Source: CAZGMJ01 sp964526785 (lineage in GTDB: Bacteria; Planctomycetota; Phycisphaerae; Sedimentisphaerales; Anaerobacaceae). From it: DNA of 64,000 nucleotides. Positions 1 through 9,102 of the stretch are shown here, one piece after another. The translations under genes were made by a program, and so were the position numbers. Each line of letters opens with the position of its first letter. Position 1 is the first letter of the stretch. Location of the stretch: the NCBI GenBank assembly GCA_964526785.1, contig CAZGMJ010000030.1, positions 1 through 64,000 of the forward strand, in the 5' to 3' direction. Under the pieces are notes generated by a model, which worked only from the letters and a program-made list of their open reading frames with translations, had not been told where the DNA came from and did no database searches.

Positions 1-338
1 CGGACATAGAGACGCTTTTACATAAATCAAGAGTATTTCAGTGAACGCTTACGATCGAAGAAAGGCGGGTCCCTCCAGGATGTGCCGCACCTTCCTTCCT
101 TAACAGAAACCTAACAGTTCTTTCGCAGGGCAGCCATAAAACGACCAGGATGGCTTCCGTTTTATGGTATACTGAGAGTGTCGGGATGTTTTTGTTCGTT
201 CAGATGTGGCAAATGGGGACGCCTGGGTGATGTGCGGACCGCCTCACCGATGTGATCCTCGGCCTGCAGAATAGACGCTTGCAGGTTTTCGACGATGGAG
301 CGTCTCTTGTTTCCGGTTGAATACGGAGATGGAAATAA
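1..338. other. Intergenic region before the first gene
   Basis: No convincing gene is visible here. The stretch is the leader of the hydrolase that starts at 339. A GGAG ribosome binding site lies at 325-328, ten bases before that start. A TATACT hexamer at about 166-171 could be a -10 element, but I see no good -35 partner, so no promoter is called. Confidence 0.5.
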
Positions 339-3329
339 ATGCACATGGCTTGTTCAATACTGCTGGTTATTCTCCTGGGTGCAGCCGTGCCTGTGGAGGC
401 CGACGAAGCATTGTGGATCGAAGGCGAGGATTACGTCAACTCATCGTTTAACGAGCACGGCTGGTACCAGGATAGCGGCATATCAAAAGACCTGTTCTCA
501 CCGGGAAGTCCCGGCGTTTCTGACGGTCAGTGGCATGCACACTTCACCAGCAATAACCATCCTGATTCTGCAACAGCTACCTATCGTTTCGACATCGAGG
601 AAGGCGGATCCTACGCGTGGTGGATCCGACTCAACCCTTTCAGGAACAGCCATGGAGGGGCGGATTACGCGTACCGGTGGCGCGCGATTGATGGACTTTG
701 GCGGCCCTGGAAGGACCTCGACGTCTCCGAGGCAAGAAGGAATGACATCGATCTGGTGGATCCTGGCATCGATATACGCTTTATCGCCTGGGCTTTCGGC
801 GCCGGCCTGCAGTTGAGTCCCGGCGCGTACGAATTGCAGATTCGCCTGTCCGATAACGCAGGCGCCGATAAGGAGAATCATGGGGGGATAGATGTGATGG
901 CTCTAACGAACTTCCCGTGGGCGCCGACGGGTATCGTGCAGCCGGACCCCTGCACGACTCCCGCGGGTACCGGCGACTGGTTCACTCTCATGGCCGGTCC
1001 GGATCCATTCTCTGAGGAATCCATCATCGACGTTAGTCACCTGATAGAGAAACCGGCCGGCACGCATGGATTTCTTACGGCACCAGGCAAGGATTTTGTG
1101 TTTGAAGACGGGCAGGTCGCCAAGTTCTGGGCCATTAACGCCGGCATGGTCGAAACGCCGGAAGCGCAGCAGCGTCAGGCCCGTTTTTACGCAAAGCACG
1201 GCATTAACATGATTCGCCTCCATCCGGTTGAGGGCTTTCTTGGATCCATGCAGAGCAACAGGTCGGTCCGTTATCTCGACCCGGACCGGCTCGACAAACT
1301 CGACCGCTGGTTTGCTGCGTTGAAAGCCCAGGGGATCTACATGACCTGGTCCGTATTCTATCACCATGTCGTGACGCCGGAAGATGGCATCGACCCGGCG
1401 CTCTACAATGAACTGCCCGATCGCGGCGCGGGCAAAGACACCTATGGCATGACTACATTCATTTCCGAGTACCAGGACGCCCAGTGGCAGTACCTCAGCA
1501 TGTTACTCGAACACGTGAACCCCTATACCCAACTGGCATACAAAGACGACGCGGCTCTGGCAATTGTCGAGAACCGCAATGAGGACAGCGTGTTCTTCCA
1601 TCATCCTCTAAGTGACGGCTTTGTTCGCGGGCAGTCCCATCCCCTGCATTGTGCTCGACTCAGGCAAATGTGGCAGCAGTGGGTCAAGGGCCGATACATG
1701 ACGGACGCCGCGCTTGCAGCCGCATGGGGGGCCGGCCGTAAAACCAAAACGAGCTACAATGGCGACGGCTCGATCCGCAGCAGACCGGACTCAGTGGACG
1801 AGCCCGACATGTATATCTACGCGGCATGGGAAATGGAAGCCGACGGCCCTCGCTGGAACAAGTCGGCCGAGCGGGCACGTATGGGCGATTTCATCCGCTT
1901 CCTCGCCGAGATGCAGCGCGGCAGCTATGAGCTCTTTGAAAGCAGAATGCGAAATATTGGCTATGGTGGCGTTCTTGTCAGCACCGCCTGGAGGGCGGGC
2001 GGTCCGGCTGCATCCGCCGCAAATCTCTGGACCGACGACGCGCTCGACGCAATCGATCGCCACAACTACGTTGGCGGCGGAGCCGGCGGCCATGGTATTG
2101 AGGCCGGTTCGGTCAATAACGATACGCACATGACCAGGCCAGGCCGGGGAATTCTGTCGAGCGGACTGTGGCAGGTCGAGGATAAGCCCTTCCTGATAAC
2201 CGAATGGACGCAGAAGCCGCCGAACCAGTGGAAGGCTGAAATTGCTCCGCTCGTGGCCTTCTATGGCATGGGCCTCCAGGGCTGGGATGCCTGCTATCAT
2301 TTTGCCGGGTCGCGGTCGTATATGGGCAACGGCTGGCCCAGTATGCGTTCCTATGTCACAGAAACACCCCATTACATCGGCCAGTTTCCCGCTGTCGCTG
2401 TGGCCCTGTATAACGGGCACTTTCGCGAGGGTGAACTCGTCGCCGCAAGGCGATTCGCCGAGCACGAGGCATTTTCCGGTACCGACCTGCTCGATCAACG
2501 GTATGGCCTGGTCGGCTACGACGAAAACGAACTGCTCGCGCATGGTGCGGTACCCATCGAGGCCCTGGCCGCCGGACGAGTCACTCTCAAAATTGAGCAG
2601 GACCCCCGACGACCTCGTACCGTCGATTTGAGCCCATATTGGGACCGGAGCACGGGCACCGTCGTCAGCAATACCGGCCAGCTCGTCTGGGATGCTTCCG
2701 ATGCCGTAGTGCGTCTTCAGTCGGACCGCACGCAGGGGCTCATCGGTTTTCCCGATCCCGACGTAACGTACGATCTGCCCGCCGTTACTATCGACGACAT
2801 TCGGACACAGTTCGTCTCTCTGCTGCTAACCTCCCTCGACGAACGACCGATAGAGACCTCACGGCATATTTTAGTCACCGCGATGGCACAGGATAAGCAG
2901 TACGGCACCGTATATAGCGACGACGGTACGCAGCTTATCGAAACGGGCGGGCCGCCGTTGTTGCTTGAGCCGGTCCGAGCGACGTTCGCACTCAAAGGTG
3001 CGCCAATCACATCGGTCCGTGTGGTCGACGTCTATGGTGTGCCCACCGACACAACCGTTGATCGAAACGGCAACCGCTTCGCCATTGACGGCCGGTATGC
3101 CGCTTATTACTATCAGATACGTCGCGACATCGATCCTGATACCGCCGACCTGGACGGCAGGCCAGGCGTGGACTTTGCCGATTTTGCCATTCTGACATCG
3201 GACTGGAATGCGGCCGGCACGCCGCTTCACGGTGACGTGAACCGCGATTCGATTGTCGATCTGTGGGATTTAGTGCAGTGGGTGCGACACTGGCTTGCCG
3301 ACTGCGAAGACATCGCGACGACAGAGTGA
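339..3329 (+). CDS. Secreted clan GH-A-like glycoside hydrolase with C-terminal dockerin repeats
   Basis: The 996-residue protein is a probable exported polysaccharide-degrading enzyme. Residues 1-21 form a signal peptide ending in VEA. A carbohydrate-binding-like beta domain follows (about 25-190, beginning LWIEGEDY). From about 215 to 700 there is a clan GH-A-like barrel: GINMIRLHP, ENRNED (candidate acid/base Glu) and FLITEW (candidate nucleophile Glu). The last 60 residues hold two dockerin-like calcium loops (DLDGRPGVDFADF and DVNRDSIVDLWDL), as is common in Phycisphaerae. The exact GH family and substrate are not evident. The start is set by the signal peptide and a GGAG site ten bases upstream. 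The sugar isomerase at 3482 lies downstream on the same strand, which fits sugar catabolism. Confidence 0.85.
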   Translation: MHMACSILLVILLGAAVPVEADEALWIEGEDYVNSSFNEHGWYQDSGISKDLFSPGSPGVSDGQWHAHFTSNNHPDSATATYRFDIEEGGSYAWWIRLNPFRNSHGGADYAYRWRAIDGLWRPWKDLDVSEARRNDIDLVDPGIDIRFIAWAFGAGLQLSPGAYELQIRLSDNAGADKENHGGIDVMALTNFPWAPTGIVQPDPCTTPAGTGDWFTLMAGPDPFSEESIIDVSHLIEKPAGTHGFLTAPGKDFVFEDGQVAKFWAINAGMVETPEAQQRQARFYAKHGINMIRLHPVEGFLGSMQSNRSVRYLDPDRLDKLDRWFAALKAQGIYMTWSVFYHHVVTPEDGIDPALYNELPDRGAGKDTYGMTTFISEYQDAQWQYLSMLLEHVNPYTQLAYKDDAALAIVENRNEDSVFFHHPLSDGFVRGQSHPLHCARLRQMWQQWVKGRYMTDAALAAAWGAGRKTKTSYNGDGSIRSRPDSVDEPDMYIYAAWEMEADGPRWNKSAERARMGDFIRFLAEMQRGSYELFESRMRNIGYGGVLVSTAWRAGGPAASAANLWTDDALDAIDRHNYVGGGAGGHGIEAGSVNNDTHMTRPGRGILSSGLWQVEDKPFLITEWTQKPPNQWKAEIAPLVAFYGMGLQGWDACYHFAGSRSYMGNGWPSMRSYVTETPHYIGQFPAVAVALYNGHFREGELVAARRFAEHEAFSGTDLLDQRYGLVGYDENELLAHGAVPIEALAAGRVTLKIEQDPRRPRTVDLSPYWDRSTGTVVSNTGQLVWDASDAVVRLQSDRTQGLIGFPDPDVTYDLPAVTIDDIRTQFVSLLLTSLDERPIETSRHILVTAMAQDKQYGTVYSDDGTQLIETGGPPLLLEPVRATFALKGAPITSVRVVDVYGVPTDTTVDRNGNRFAIDGRYAAYYYQIRRDIDPDTADLDGRPGVDFADFAILTSDWNAAGTPLHGDVNRDSIVDLWDLVQWVRHWLADCEDIATTE

Positions 3330-3481
3330 CCCAACCCGGCCAGCGATCCATGCACATCACGTGCGGGGACTTGATCGGAAAATCCCATAAAGGGCATTTA
3401 CAATCCGCGCTCAGATTGCGACAATATCCGCACAATTGCAGCATGCGAAAAACAGAACGCTATTGTATAGGAGAATCAACA

Positions 3482-4351
3482 ATGACCACACCGCTCTCAC
3501 GAAGATCGTTCATCGGCGCTGCCGCTGCAGTGGCAGCCTCTTCCGCGATCCCCACGCTCAGTCGCGCCGCATCGGCCAGGCCCGACTCCAAATTCAATGG
3601 TGTCCAGATCGGTACCATCACGTACAGCTACCGCTCCCTGCCGGGCAGTGCTGAGGACATTCTCACACATGTCACCAAATGCGGCATCAGTTCGATCGAA
3701 TTGATGGGCGGTCCGGCCGAGAAGTTTGCTGCTGCGCACGGTTCCGCCAACGGTTCTATGGATGGCTTCCGAGCCCTCCGCAAAATGTACAATGACGCTG
3801 GCGTCAGTATCCACATCGTCAAATTCGGCAGTATCGGCAATAAGAATATGAGCGACGAACAGATCGAATACTACTTCAACGTCGCCAAAGCGCTTGGTGC
3901 AAAGGGCATCACCCGTGAACTGTCCGACGATGCCGCCAAACGCCTCGGCCCCGTTGCCGACAAACACCGTATCATGATTGGCTTCCACAACCACACCCAA
4001 CTCAAGCCCGACACCTACGACGGAAAGATCCTCTCGTATGGCGATCATCTTGGTATCAATCTCGACATCGGCCACTATGTCGCAGGCACCAATCGCTCGC
4101 CCATTCCCCTGATCGAAAGGCACCGAGATCGCATTCTCAGCCTGCACCTCAAGGATCGCAAGGTCAACAACGGGCCGAACATGCCCTTCGGGCAAGGCGA
4201 CACGCCCGTTGCGCTCGTTCTCCAGTATATGAAACGCAACAAGTGCTCCTTCCCGGCCGATATCGAACTCGAGTACAACGTCCCCAAGGGCTCTGACGCC
4301 GTCAAAGAGGTCACGAAGTGCGTCGAGTTCTGCGAGAAGGCTCTCGCATGA
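3482..4351 (+). CDS. Tat-exported sugar phosphate isomerase/epimerase (xylose isomerase-like TIM barrel)
   Basis: The 289-residue protein begins with a twin-arginine signal (SRRSFIGAAAAVAASSA), followed by an AP-endonuclease-2/xylose-isomerase-like TIM barrel. Metal-ligand-type motifs are visible: SIELMGG, IGFHNHTQ, NLDIGHY, LHLKDRK and DIELEYN. Such enzymes isomerise or epimerise sugars or inositols, and exported Tat versions are frequent in Planctomycetota and Bacteroidota beside glycosidases. The open frame extends upstream to 3263, but the Tat signal and AGGAGA at 3469-3474, seven bases from ATG, fix the start at 3482. The substrate is unknown. Confidence 0.88.
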   Translation: MTTPLSRRSFIGAAAAVAASSAIPTLSRAASARPDSKFNGVQIGTITYSYRSLPGSAEDILTHVTKCGISSIELMGGPAEKFAAAHGSANGSMDGFRALRKMYNDAGVSIHIVKFGSIGNKNMSDEQIEYYFNVAKALGAKGITRELSDDAAKRLGPVADKHRIMIGFHNHTQLKPDTYDGKILSYGDHLGINLDIGHYVAGTNRSPIPLIERHRDRILSLHLKDRKVNNGPNMPFGQGDTPVALVLQYMKRNKCSFPADIELEYNVPKGSDAVKEVTKCVEFCEKALA

Positions 4352-4376
4352 CGCCGTAAATGAACTCGAAGGTTAT

Positions 4377-4425
4377 ACAAAGCATTGGAGACGGGGTGGT
4401 GCTGAGGTGCCGCCCCTCTCTTTGT
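4377..4425 (+). terminator. Candidate terminator hairpin after the isomerase gene
   Basis: The inner stem pairs GGGGTGG (4393-4399) with CCGCCCC (4410-4416) around a 10-base loop. An outer ACAAAG (4377-4382)/CTTTGT (4420-4425) pair encloses it asymmetrically. There is no long T tract, so this is a structural guess supported mainly by its place 26 bases after the stop codon. Confidence 0.35.
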
Positions 4426-4957
4426 GATCGCGAAAATATGCCTTCTCTGGACAATGCACAAGGACCTTTCCTCAGACTCACGTGAGGGATTAAGTGTATG
4501 ACACAGAGGCACTTATGCAGGTTGGCGGGTATATATTCTGCGGCGACAGTAGAGTGTATCGCACGACACCGGCGTTCTTAACGCGTTACCTACCCGAGGC
4601 TGTGAAGGACTCGACGGGGCGCTTATTCCCATGCCACCGTCTTACTGATGCGAGAATTAGACAAACAGACAGGCCTGTATTGAATTCCTCACGGCAGTGG
4701 ACATGACCGGCGGACACCCGCATCGTCAGCCTTGCTCGAAAGTGGTTTGCTGAACACAGTTATCATCTGCATCCGCATTCGCCGTACCACGATTTGCCAA
4801 CACCACAATATGCTGAGCGCACCAAGTATATGAAATATTGGGATTATAGCGGACTTGCTCGAACTATGGGTATGTGCCGGCGTATTTAACAGATGTAGCA
4901 TCAAATACTGTTAACGCATGGCGGTTTTCAAGCAAGTCCATGAAAAGGAGGTGGATC
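4426..4957. other. Intergenic region without a recognisable gene
   Basis: About 530 bases between the isomerase and the small lipoprotein. Short open frames exist (for example 4494-4706 on the plus strand), but none has a ribosome binding site or a recognisable product. It ends in a very strong AAAGGAGGT site (4944-4952) for the gene at 4958. Confidence 0.5.
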
Positions 4958-5371
4958 ATGCGATACATAGTAGTGACAATGCTTCTCAGTGCAGGTCTCT
5001 TGATAGCAGGATGCGATGGCGAGCCGGAGCAATCAGCACAGAACACCGATACTGCCGGACAGACCGCTGCTAAGACTCTGCCCGCCCCTGAAGACGGTGT
5101 TATTGGGGTTTGGCGCGACAATGTCAGTAATCCGATCTTCTTCAGCAAAATCACCATACGCGCTGAAGACGGGCAACTCTATCTTGATCGCCAGTTCGAT
5201 GACGGCAGCACCAGGCGGCGAAGACTGGTCGAGAAAGAGTCTCCGCTTGGACGACGATTCGATCCTGTCCCCGCCGTTCGCCTTGAAGACCATTGGGTTA
5301 TTGACCCCAACGGCGATCTGCTGTTGCGCGACAAACACGGCACCGCGGCAACGGCCGGCAAGATTGAATAA
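4958..5371 (+). CDS. Small lipoprotein of unknown function
   Basis: The 137-residue protein has a type II signal peptide with lipobox LIAGC at about 16-20, then a linker rich in Gln, Thr and Ala. A compact C-terminal region (GVIGVWRDN, RAEDGQLYLDRQFDDGS, DHWVIDPNGDLLLRD) looks like a small beta barrel of the lipocalin-like type; that fold is only a guess. The frame is open from 4874, but AAAGGAGGT six bases before the ATG at 4958, plus the signal peptide, fix this start. It faces the minus-strand glycosyltransferase at 5575, with about 200 bases between them. Confidence 0.75.
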   Translation: MRYIVVTMLLSAGLLIAGCDGEPEQSAQNTDTAGQTAAKTLPAPEDGVIGVWRDNVSNPIFFSKITIRAEDGQLYLDRQFDDGSTRRRRLVEKESPLGRRFDPVPAVRLEDHWVIDPNGDLLLRDKHGTAATAGKIE

Positions 5372-5574
5372 AAACGTGGAAACGGGCGCACATCGGATGC
5401 TCTTTGCGAATGGGCGCGATTGCTGCGTGCGAGTACGTGCGCTTCATTGCTGGCTGTGAGCGGTCAACGGCAATGTGAGCAAATCGACCCCAGGCTGTCC
5501 TATATACACGAAGACACGCTTGAAACGTCTCTTCGGATGACAGTCCGTACACGATAGACGAGAACTGCGGGCAT

Positions 5575-6393
5575 TTACCGATCGAGAGATGTGTCCGCCA
5601 AAAGGCCCCGTACGGTTTCCGACTCCATGGCCTTTTGCATGAAGTGCCTGCACTTGGCGATTGTACGCTTCTTGACCGGAAATTCGTCGGCGTTGATAAC
5701 CTGGGTCGCGTGGGCTAGATGGATAATGTACTTCCCCATGGTACGCGGTGGCAGGGCGACGGTCTCGTAACCGCGATCCTCCAGCTCAAAGTAGAGCTTC
5801 TTGCCGCCCGTGAGTCCTTCGTCTCGGCCCATAACGAACGTAAGTTCCTCGCGGTGAAGGATTTCTGTTCGATATAGACTGCAGATTGTGCGATTATAAT
5901 AGCGGTATTTGCCGGTGGGGTCGCCCTCGCACAGCAGTTTGCGTTTGAAGGTTCGCCAGTCGGTGGCTTTCTTCAGCAAAATACGCCACTGAGGGATCAG
6001 TTCCAGCTTGCCCGAGCCGACACACGCTATGTGTTCGTTCTTGTCAAAGTGCGACAGCAACGCGTCCAGCCAGCCTTGTCTATGCACAAAGGCATCCGAG
6101 TGCATTGACACAAAGAACTCGGTCCTGCATCGTTCGAGCGCCAGGTCAAGTGCGGCCGCGTGGGCGTAGCCGCCTCCCAACTCACCAGGTTTGGCCCGGC
6201 GTTCAAGCAGGGTAATCCAGGGCACGCCCTTGAGATAATCGAGCGACTCGTCGGCTGAATCGTTGTCGACAACGACAACCTCATAAGGATGCTCGGTGAA
6301 CTTTCGAATGCTGCGCAGGCACAAGCGGGTTAGTTTGAGGGTTTTGTAGTTGACGATACAGATTGTGGCTTTGCCTTTGGTGTATTGCGACAT
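5575..6393 (-). CDS. Family 2 glycosyltransferase
   Basis: The 272-residue protein has a GT-A fold: ATICIVNYKT at the N terminus, VVVDNDSADES for nucleotide binding, and an SMHSDAF segment in place of the DxD metal site. GT2 enzymes move sugars from nucleotide donors to polysaccharide or lipid acceptors. It lies 19 bases behind rfbB on the same strand, so it probably uses a deoxysugar made from dTDP-4-keto-6-deoxyglucose. ATG at 6393 gives the classic N terminus MSQYTKGKATIC. An ATG at 6426, overlapping rfbB, is possible; neither has a clear ribosome binding site. Confidence 0.82.
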   Translation of the reverse strand: MSQYTKGKATICIVNYKTLKLTRLCLRSIRKFTEHPYEVVVVDNDSADESLDYLKGVPWITLLERRAKPGELGGGYAHAAALDLALERCRTEFFVSMHSDAFVHRQGWLDALLSHFDKNEHIACVGSGKLELIPQWRILLKKATDWRTFKRKLLCEGDPTGKYRYYNRTICSLYRTEILHREELTFVMGRDEGLTGGKKLYFELEDRGYETVALPPRTMGKYIIHLAHATQVINADEFPVKKRTIAKCRHFMQKAMESETVRGLLADTSLDR

Positions 6394-6412
6394 GCTGCGT
6401 TCGTGGCTTGGG

Positions 6413-7432
6413 TCAGCGATTGGCATACATCGAATCGTAGTATTTCTGATAATCACCCGACACGACACTCTCCAGCCAGGCGCTGTTGTGCAAATACCAG
6501 TCGATAGTCCGGGCCAGTCCCTGTTCGAAATCGACCGACGGCTTCCAACCAAGGCCGTTCATTATCTTTGATGCGTCGATGGCGTAGCGCCTGTCGTGGC
6601 CGAGTCGGTCCGTAACGTGGCGAATCAGCGATTCGGGCTTGCCCAGATGCTTCAGGATCAGATGGACGACTTCAATATTCGGTTTTTCGTTGCACCCGCC
6701 AATGTTGTAAATCTCGCCGGGGGGGGCCTTATCGAGCACTTGCCAGATGGCTGTGCAATGGTCGTACACATATAGCCAGTCGCGAACCTGCATGCCGTCG
6801 CCATACACCGGTAGTTCCCGGTCGTTCAAAGCATTGTTGATCATCAGCGGAATGAGCTTTTCCGGGAACTGGTACGGACCATAATTGTTGGAGCATCGCG
6901 TAATATTGTACTTGAGGCCCCATGTGTGGCCGAAGGCTTTGACAAGCAGATCGGCCGACGCCTTGCTGGCCGAATAGGGAGAGTTCGGGCTAAGCGGCGT
7001 CTGCTCCGTAAAGAGGCCTTCTGGCCCGAGAGCGCCGTAGACCTCGTCCGTCGAGACCTGAATGAATCGATCGATCCCCTTGTCGCGAGCCGCTTGGAGC
7101 AGGGTGAGCGTACCGGTTACATTGGTCTCGATAAAGACCTTGGGCTCGTCAATAGAGCGGTCCACGTGACTCTCGGCCGCGAAATTGATGATCGTGTCAA
7201 TGCGATGTTCCTCGATGATCTTCTCAATCAATGGCCCGTCGCAGATGTCCGCCTTAACGAATCGGTAATTCGCGTTATTCCGAAACTCGGCGAGATTCTC
7301 AAGATTCCCTGCGTACGTCAGCTTGTCGAGATTAACAACAAAACTATCCGAATGCTCCGATAGCACCATTCGTATGAAGTTGCTGCCGATGAAGCCGGCG
7401 CCGCCGGTTACCAGCAAGTTTTTTTCAGCCAT
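6413..7432 (-). CDS. rfbB: dTDP-glucose 4,6-dehydratase
   Basis: The 339-residue protein converts dTDP-glucose to dTDP-4-keto-6-deoxyglucose, the entry to rhamnose and other deoxysugars. The whole family signature is present: GGAGFIGS (10-17) for NAD, STDEVYG (127-133) with the catalytic Asp-Glu pair, YSASK (Tyr153, Lys157) and SNNYGPYQFPEKLIP. The length is normal. GGGAG lies ten bases before the ATG. It is the first gene of a two-gene unit with the glycosyltransferase at 5575. No rfbA, rfbC or rfbD is in the window. Confidence 0.96.
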   Translation of the reverse strand: MAEKNLLVTGGAGFIGSNFIRMVLSEHSDSFVVNLDKLTYAGNLENLAEFRNNANYRFVKADICDGPLIEKIIEEHRIDTIINFAAESHVDRSIDEPKVFIETNVTGTLTLLQAARDKGIDRFIQVSTDEVYGALGPEGLFTEQTPLSPNSPYSASKASADLLVKAFGHTWGLKYNITRCSNNYGPYQFPEKLIPLMINNALNDRELPVYGDGMQVRDWLYVYDHCTAIWQVLDKAPPGEIYNIGGCNEKPNIEVVHLILKHLGKPESLIRHVTDRLGHDRRYAIDASKIMNGLGWKPSVDFEQGLARTIDWYLHNSAWLESVVSGDYQKYYDSMYANR

Positions 7433-7664
7433 GTTCAGTTGGCTCCCTGTGTAATCCTCGTATTATTGTCTCGGCGTTACGCTGCACTGTTCACCCGTGC
7501 CCGACGGGATTATAACAACATATCGGTGCTTTTGCCGCCCTTTCTTCGGTGGATATCGCAAGTTGTGGGTGATTACTGCGAAGGGCTGTAAATGGATTTG
7601 GCCGTATCGTTCCCTCATCTGTGAATATCACCGGCGCTGTGCCCCTGGAGAATTGAACCGGAGA

Positions 7665-7694
7665 TTGACAGGCCGGCATCACTTGGATTAAGCT
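7665..7694 (+). promoter_or_regulatory. Candidate sigma70-type promoter for the 7779 gene
   Basis: A perfect TTGACA (7665-7670) is followed after 18 bases by TAAGCT (7689-7694), a weak -10. It lies 85 bases before the lipoprotein start, in the divergent spacer with rfbB (7433-7778), where nothing else is evident. Confidence 0.35.
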
Positions 7695-7778
7695 ACGTCC
7701 CGTCGTCCGGCTTATGTTTGCCGGTTCCCCATCACGGGGCCGATGGGCAATATAGACATCAGAGAAGGGAGTTTTGAC

Positions 7779-9002
7779 ATGATGCATCCGAGACTGCTTT
7801 CACTTCTGCTTGCTGTCTGTTCGCTGACTGTCGCGGGCTGTGGCCTGCGGAGTGGGTATACGTTTTGTGAAGACGTCGCCTTTCTGGCCGAACACACCGA
7901 TGTCATTGTGCTTTCGGGCGAGTCGGGCGAGAATCAGGTGGCCGTGGTGCCGCAGATGCAGGGACGGATAATGACCAGCACGGCGCGCGGCGCGGGCGGA
8001 TTGAGTTTCGGCTGGATGAACAGAGAGTTGATCGCATCGGGAGAGTTTGTCGAGCATATCAATGTGTTCGGCGGGGAGGATCGCTTCTGGCTTGGGCCGG
8101 AGGGCGGACAGTTCTCCATCTTCTTCGAAAAGGGCGTGCCGTTCGATCTGGAGCATTGGTATACGCCCGCTCCGATCGATACCGAGCCGTTCGCGCTCGT
8201 TCGGCGAACCCCCAATACCGCCTCGTTCATGCGAGAAATGCAGTTGACCAACTACTCAGGTACGAAGTTCAAGCTGCGGGTGGATCGAGATATTCGGCTC
8301 ATCGAGGGCGAGCAGGCCCGGGCCAAACTTGGATTCGCACCTGATGACTCTCTGGGATTCGTGGCGTTTGAGTCGGTGAACCGGCTGACAAACATAGGAA
8401 TTGATCCTTGGAAGAAAGAGACCGGGTTGCTGTCGATCTGGATTCTGGGAATGTTCAACCCGTCGCCTCAGACGACGATCGTCATTCCCTACCGGCCGGG
8501 TCCCGTAGACGAACTTGGGCCGGTGGTCAACGACGAATATTTCGGGAAGATTCCGGACGACCGGCTCATTGTTGACGAAGATGTCATCTTCTTCAAAGGT
8601 GATGGCCAATACCGCAGCAAACTCGGCCTCAGCCCGTACCGGGCCAGATCCGTGCTCGGCAGCTATGATGCGCTGAACAAAGTGCTGACAATCGTGCGCT
8701 ACAACAAACCCGAAGACGAAACGGACTACGTGAACTCGATGTGGGAGTTGCAGGACAAACCATATGCGGGTGACGTGGTCAATTCATACAACGACGGACC
8801 GCCCGCACCGGGGGCCGAACCGATGGGGCCGTTCTACGAATTGGAGACATCCTCGCCCGCGGCTGTGTTGGGTCCCGGCCAGACAATCCGGCACGTACAC
8901 AGCACCTTCCATCTCCAGGGCAGTGAAGCCGCACTGAACGTTGTTGCGCAGGAAGTGCTGGGTGTCACGCTGGAAAAGACAACGACGGCGTTTTCGAATT
9001 GA
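7779..9002 (+). CDS. Lipoprotein resembling the DUF6786 group
   Basis: The 407-residue protein has a lipoprotein signal ending in VAGC. The body (VVPQMQGRIMTSTARG, GGLSFGWMNRELI, GGEDRFWLGPEGGQFSIFF) is like uncharacterised DUF6786-type proteins, which I believe adopt a galactose-mutarotase-like fold and occur in Planctomycetota and Bacteroidota; this is from memory. A sugar-related periplasmic role is inference. ATG at 7779 is chosen because AAGGGAG ends seven bases upstream; the upstream in-frame ATG at 7743 lacks such a site. It precedes the TRAP transporter genes by 100 bases on the same strand. Confidence 0.72.
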   Translation: MMHPRLLSLLLAVCSLTVAGCGLRSGYTFCEDVAFLAEHTDVIVLSGESGENQVAVVPQMQGRIMTSTARGAGGLSFGWMNRELIASGEFVEHINVFGGEDRFWLGPEGGQFSIFFEKGVPFDLEHWYTPAPIDTEPFALVRRTPNTASFMREMQLTNYSGTKFKLRVDRDIRLIEGEQARAKLGFAPDDSLGFVAFESVNRLTNIGIDPWKKETGLLSIWILGMFNPSPQTTIVIPYRPGPVDELGPVVNDEYFGKIPDDRLIVDEDVIFFKGDGQYRSKLGLSPYRARSVLGSYDALNKVLTIVRYNKPEDETDYVNSMWELQDKPYAGDVVNSYNDGPPAPGAEPMGPFYELETSSPAAVLGPGQTIRHVHSTFHLQGSEAALNVVAQEVLGVTLEKTTTAFSN

Positions 9003-9102
9003 CGCATGGATGCACTTGTAGTGGATTGCAATCCAATGCCGCTGCCGTTGCTTGCCATGTGCGAGGAGAATCGATCTGCCAAATGTAGGAGAGCCGCACC
9101 GA

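Noticed and set aside
4494..4706. 70-codon plus-strand frame in the 4.4-4.9 kb spacer
   Set aside because: No ribosome binding site, signal peptide or recognisable motif; length is within chance for this GC content.
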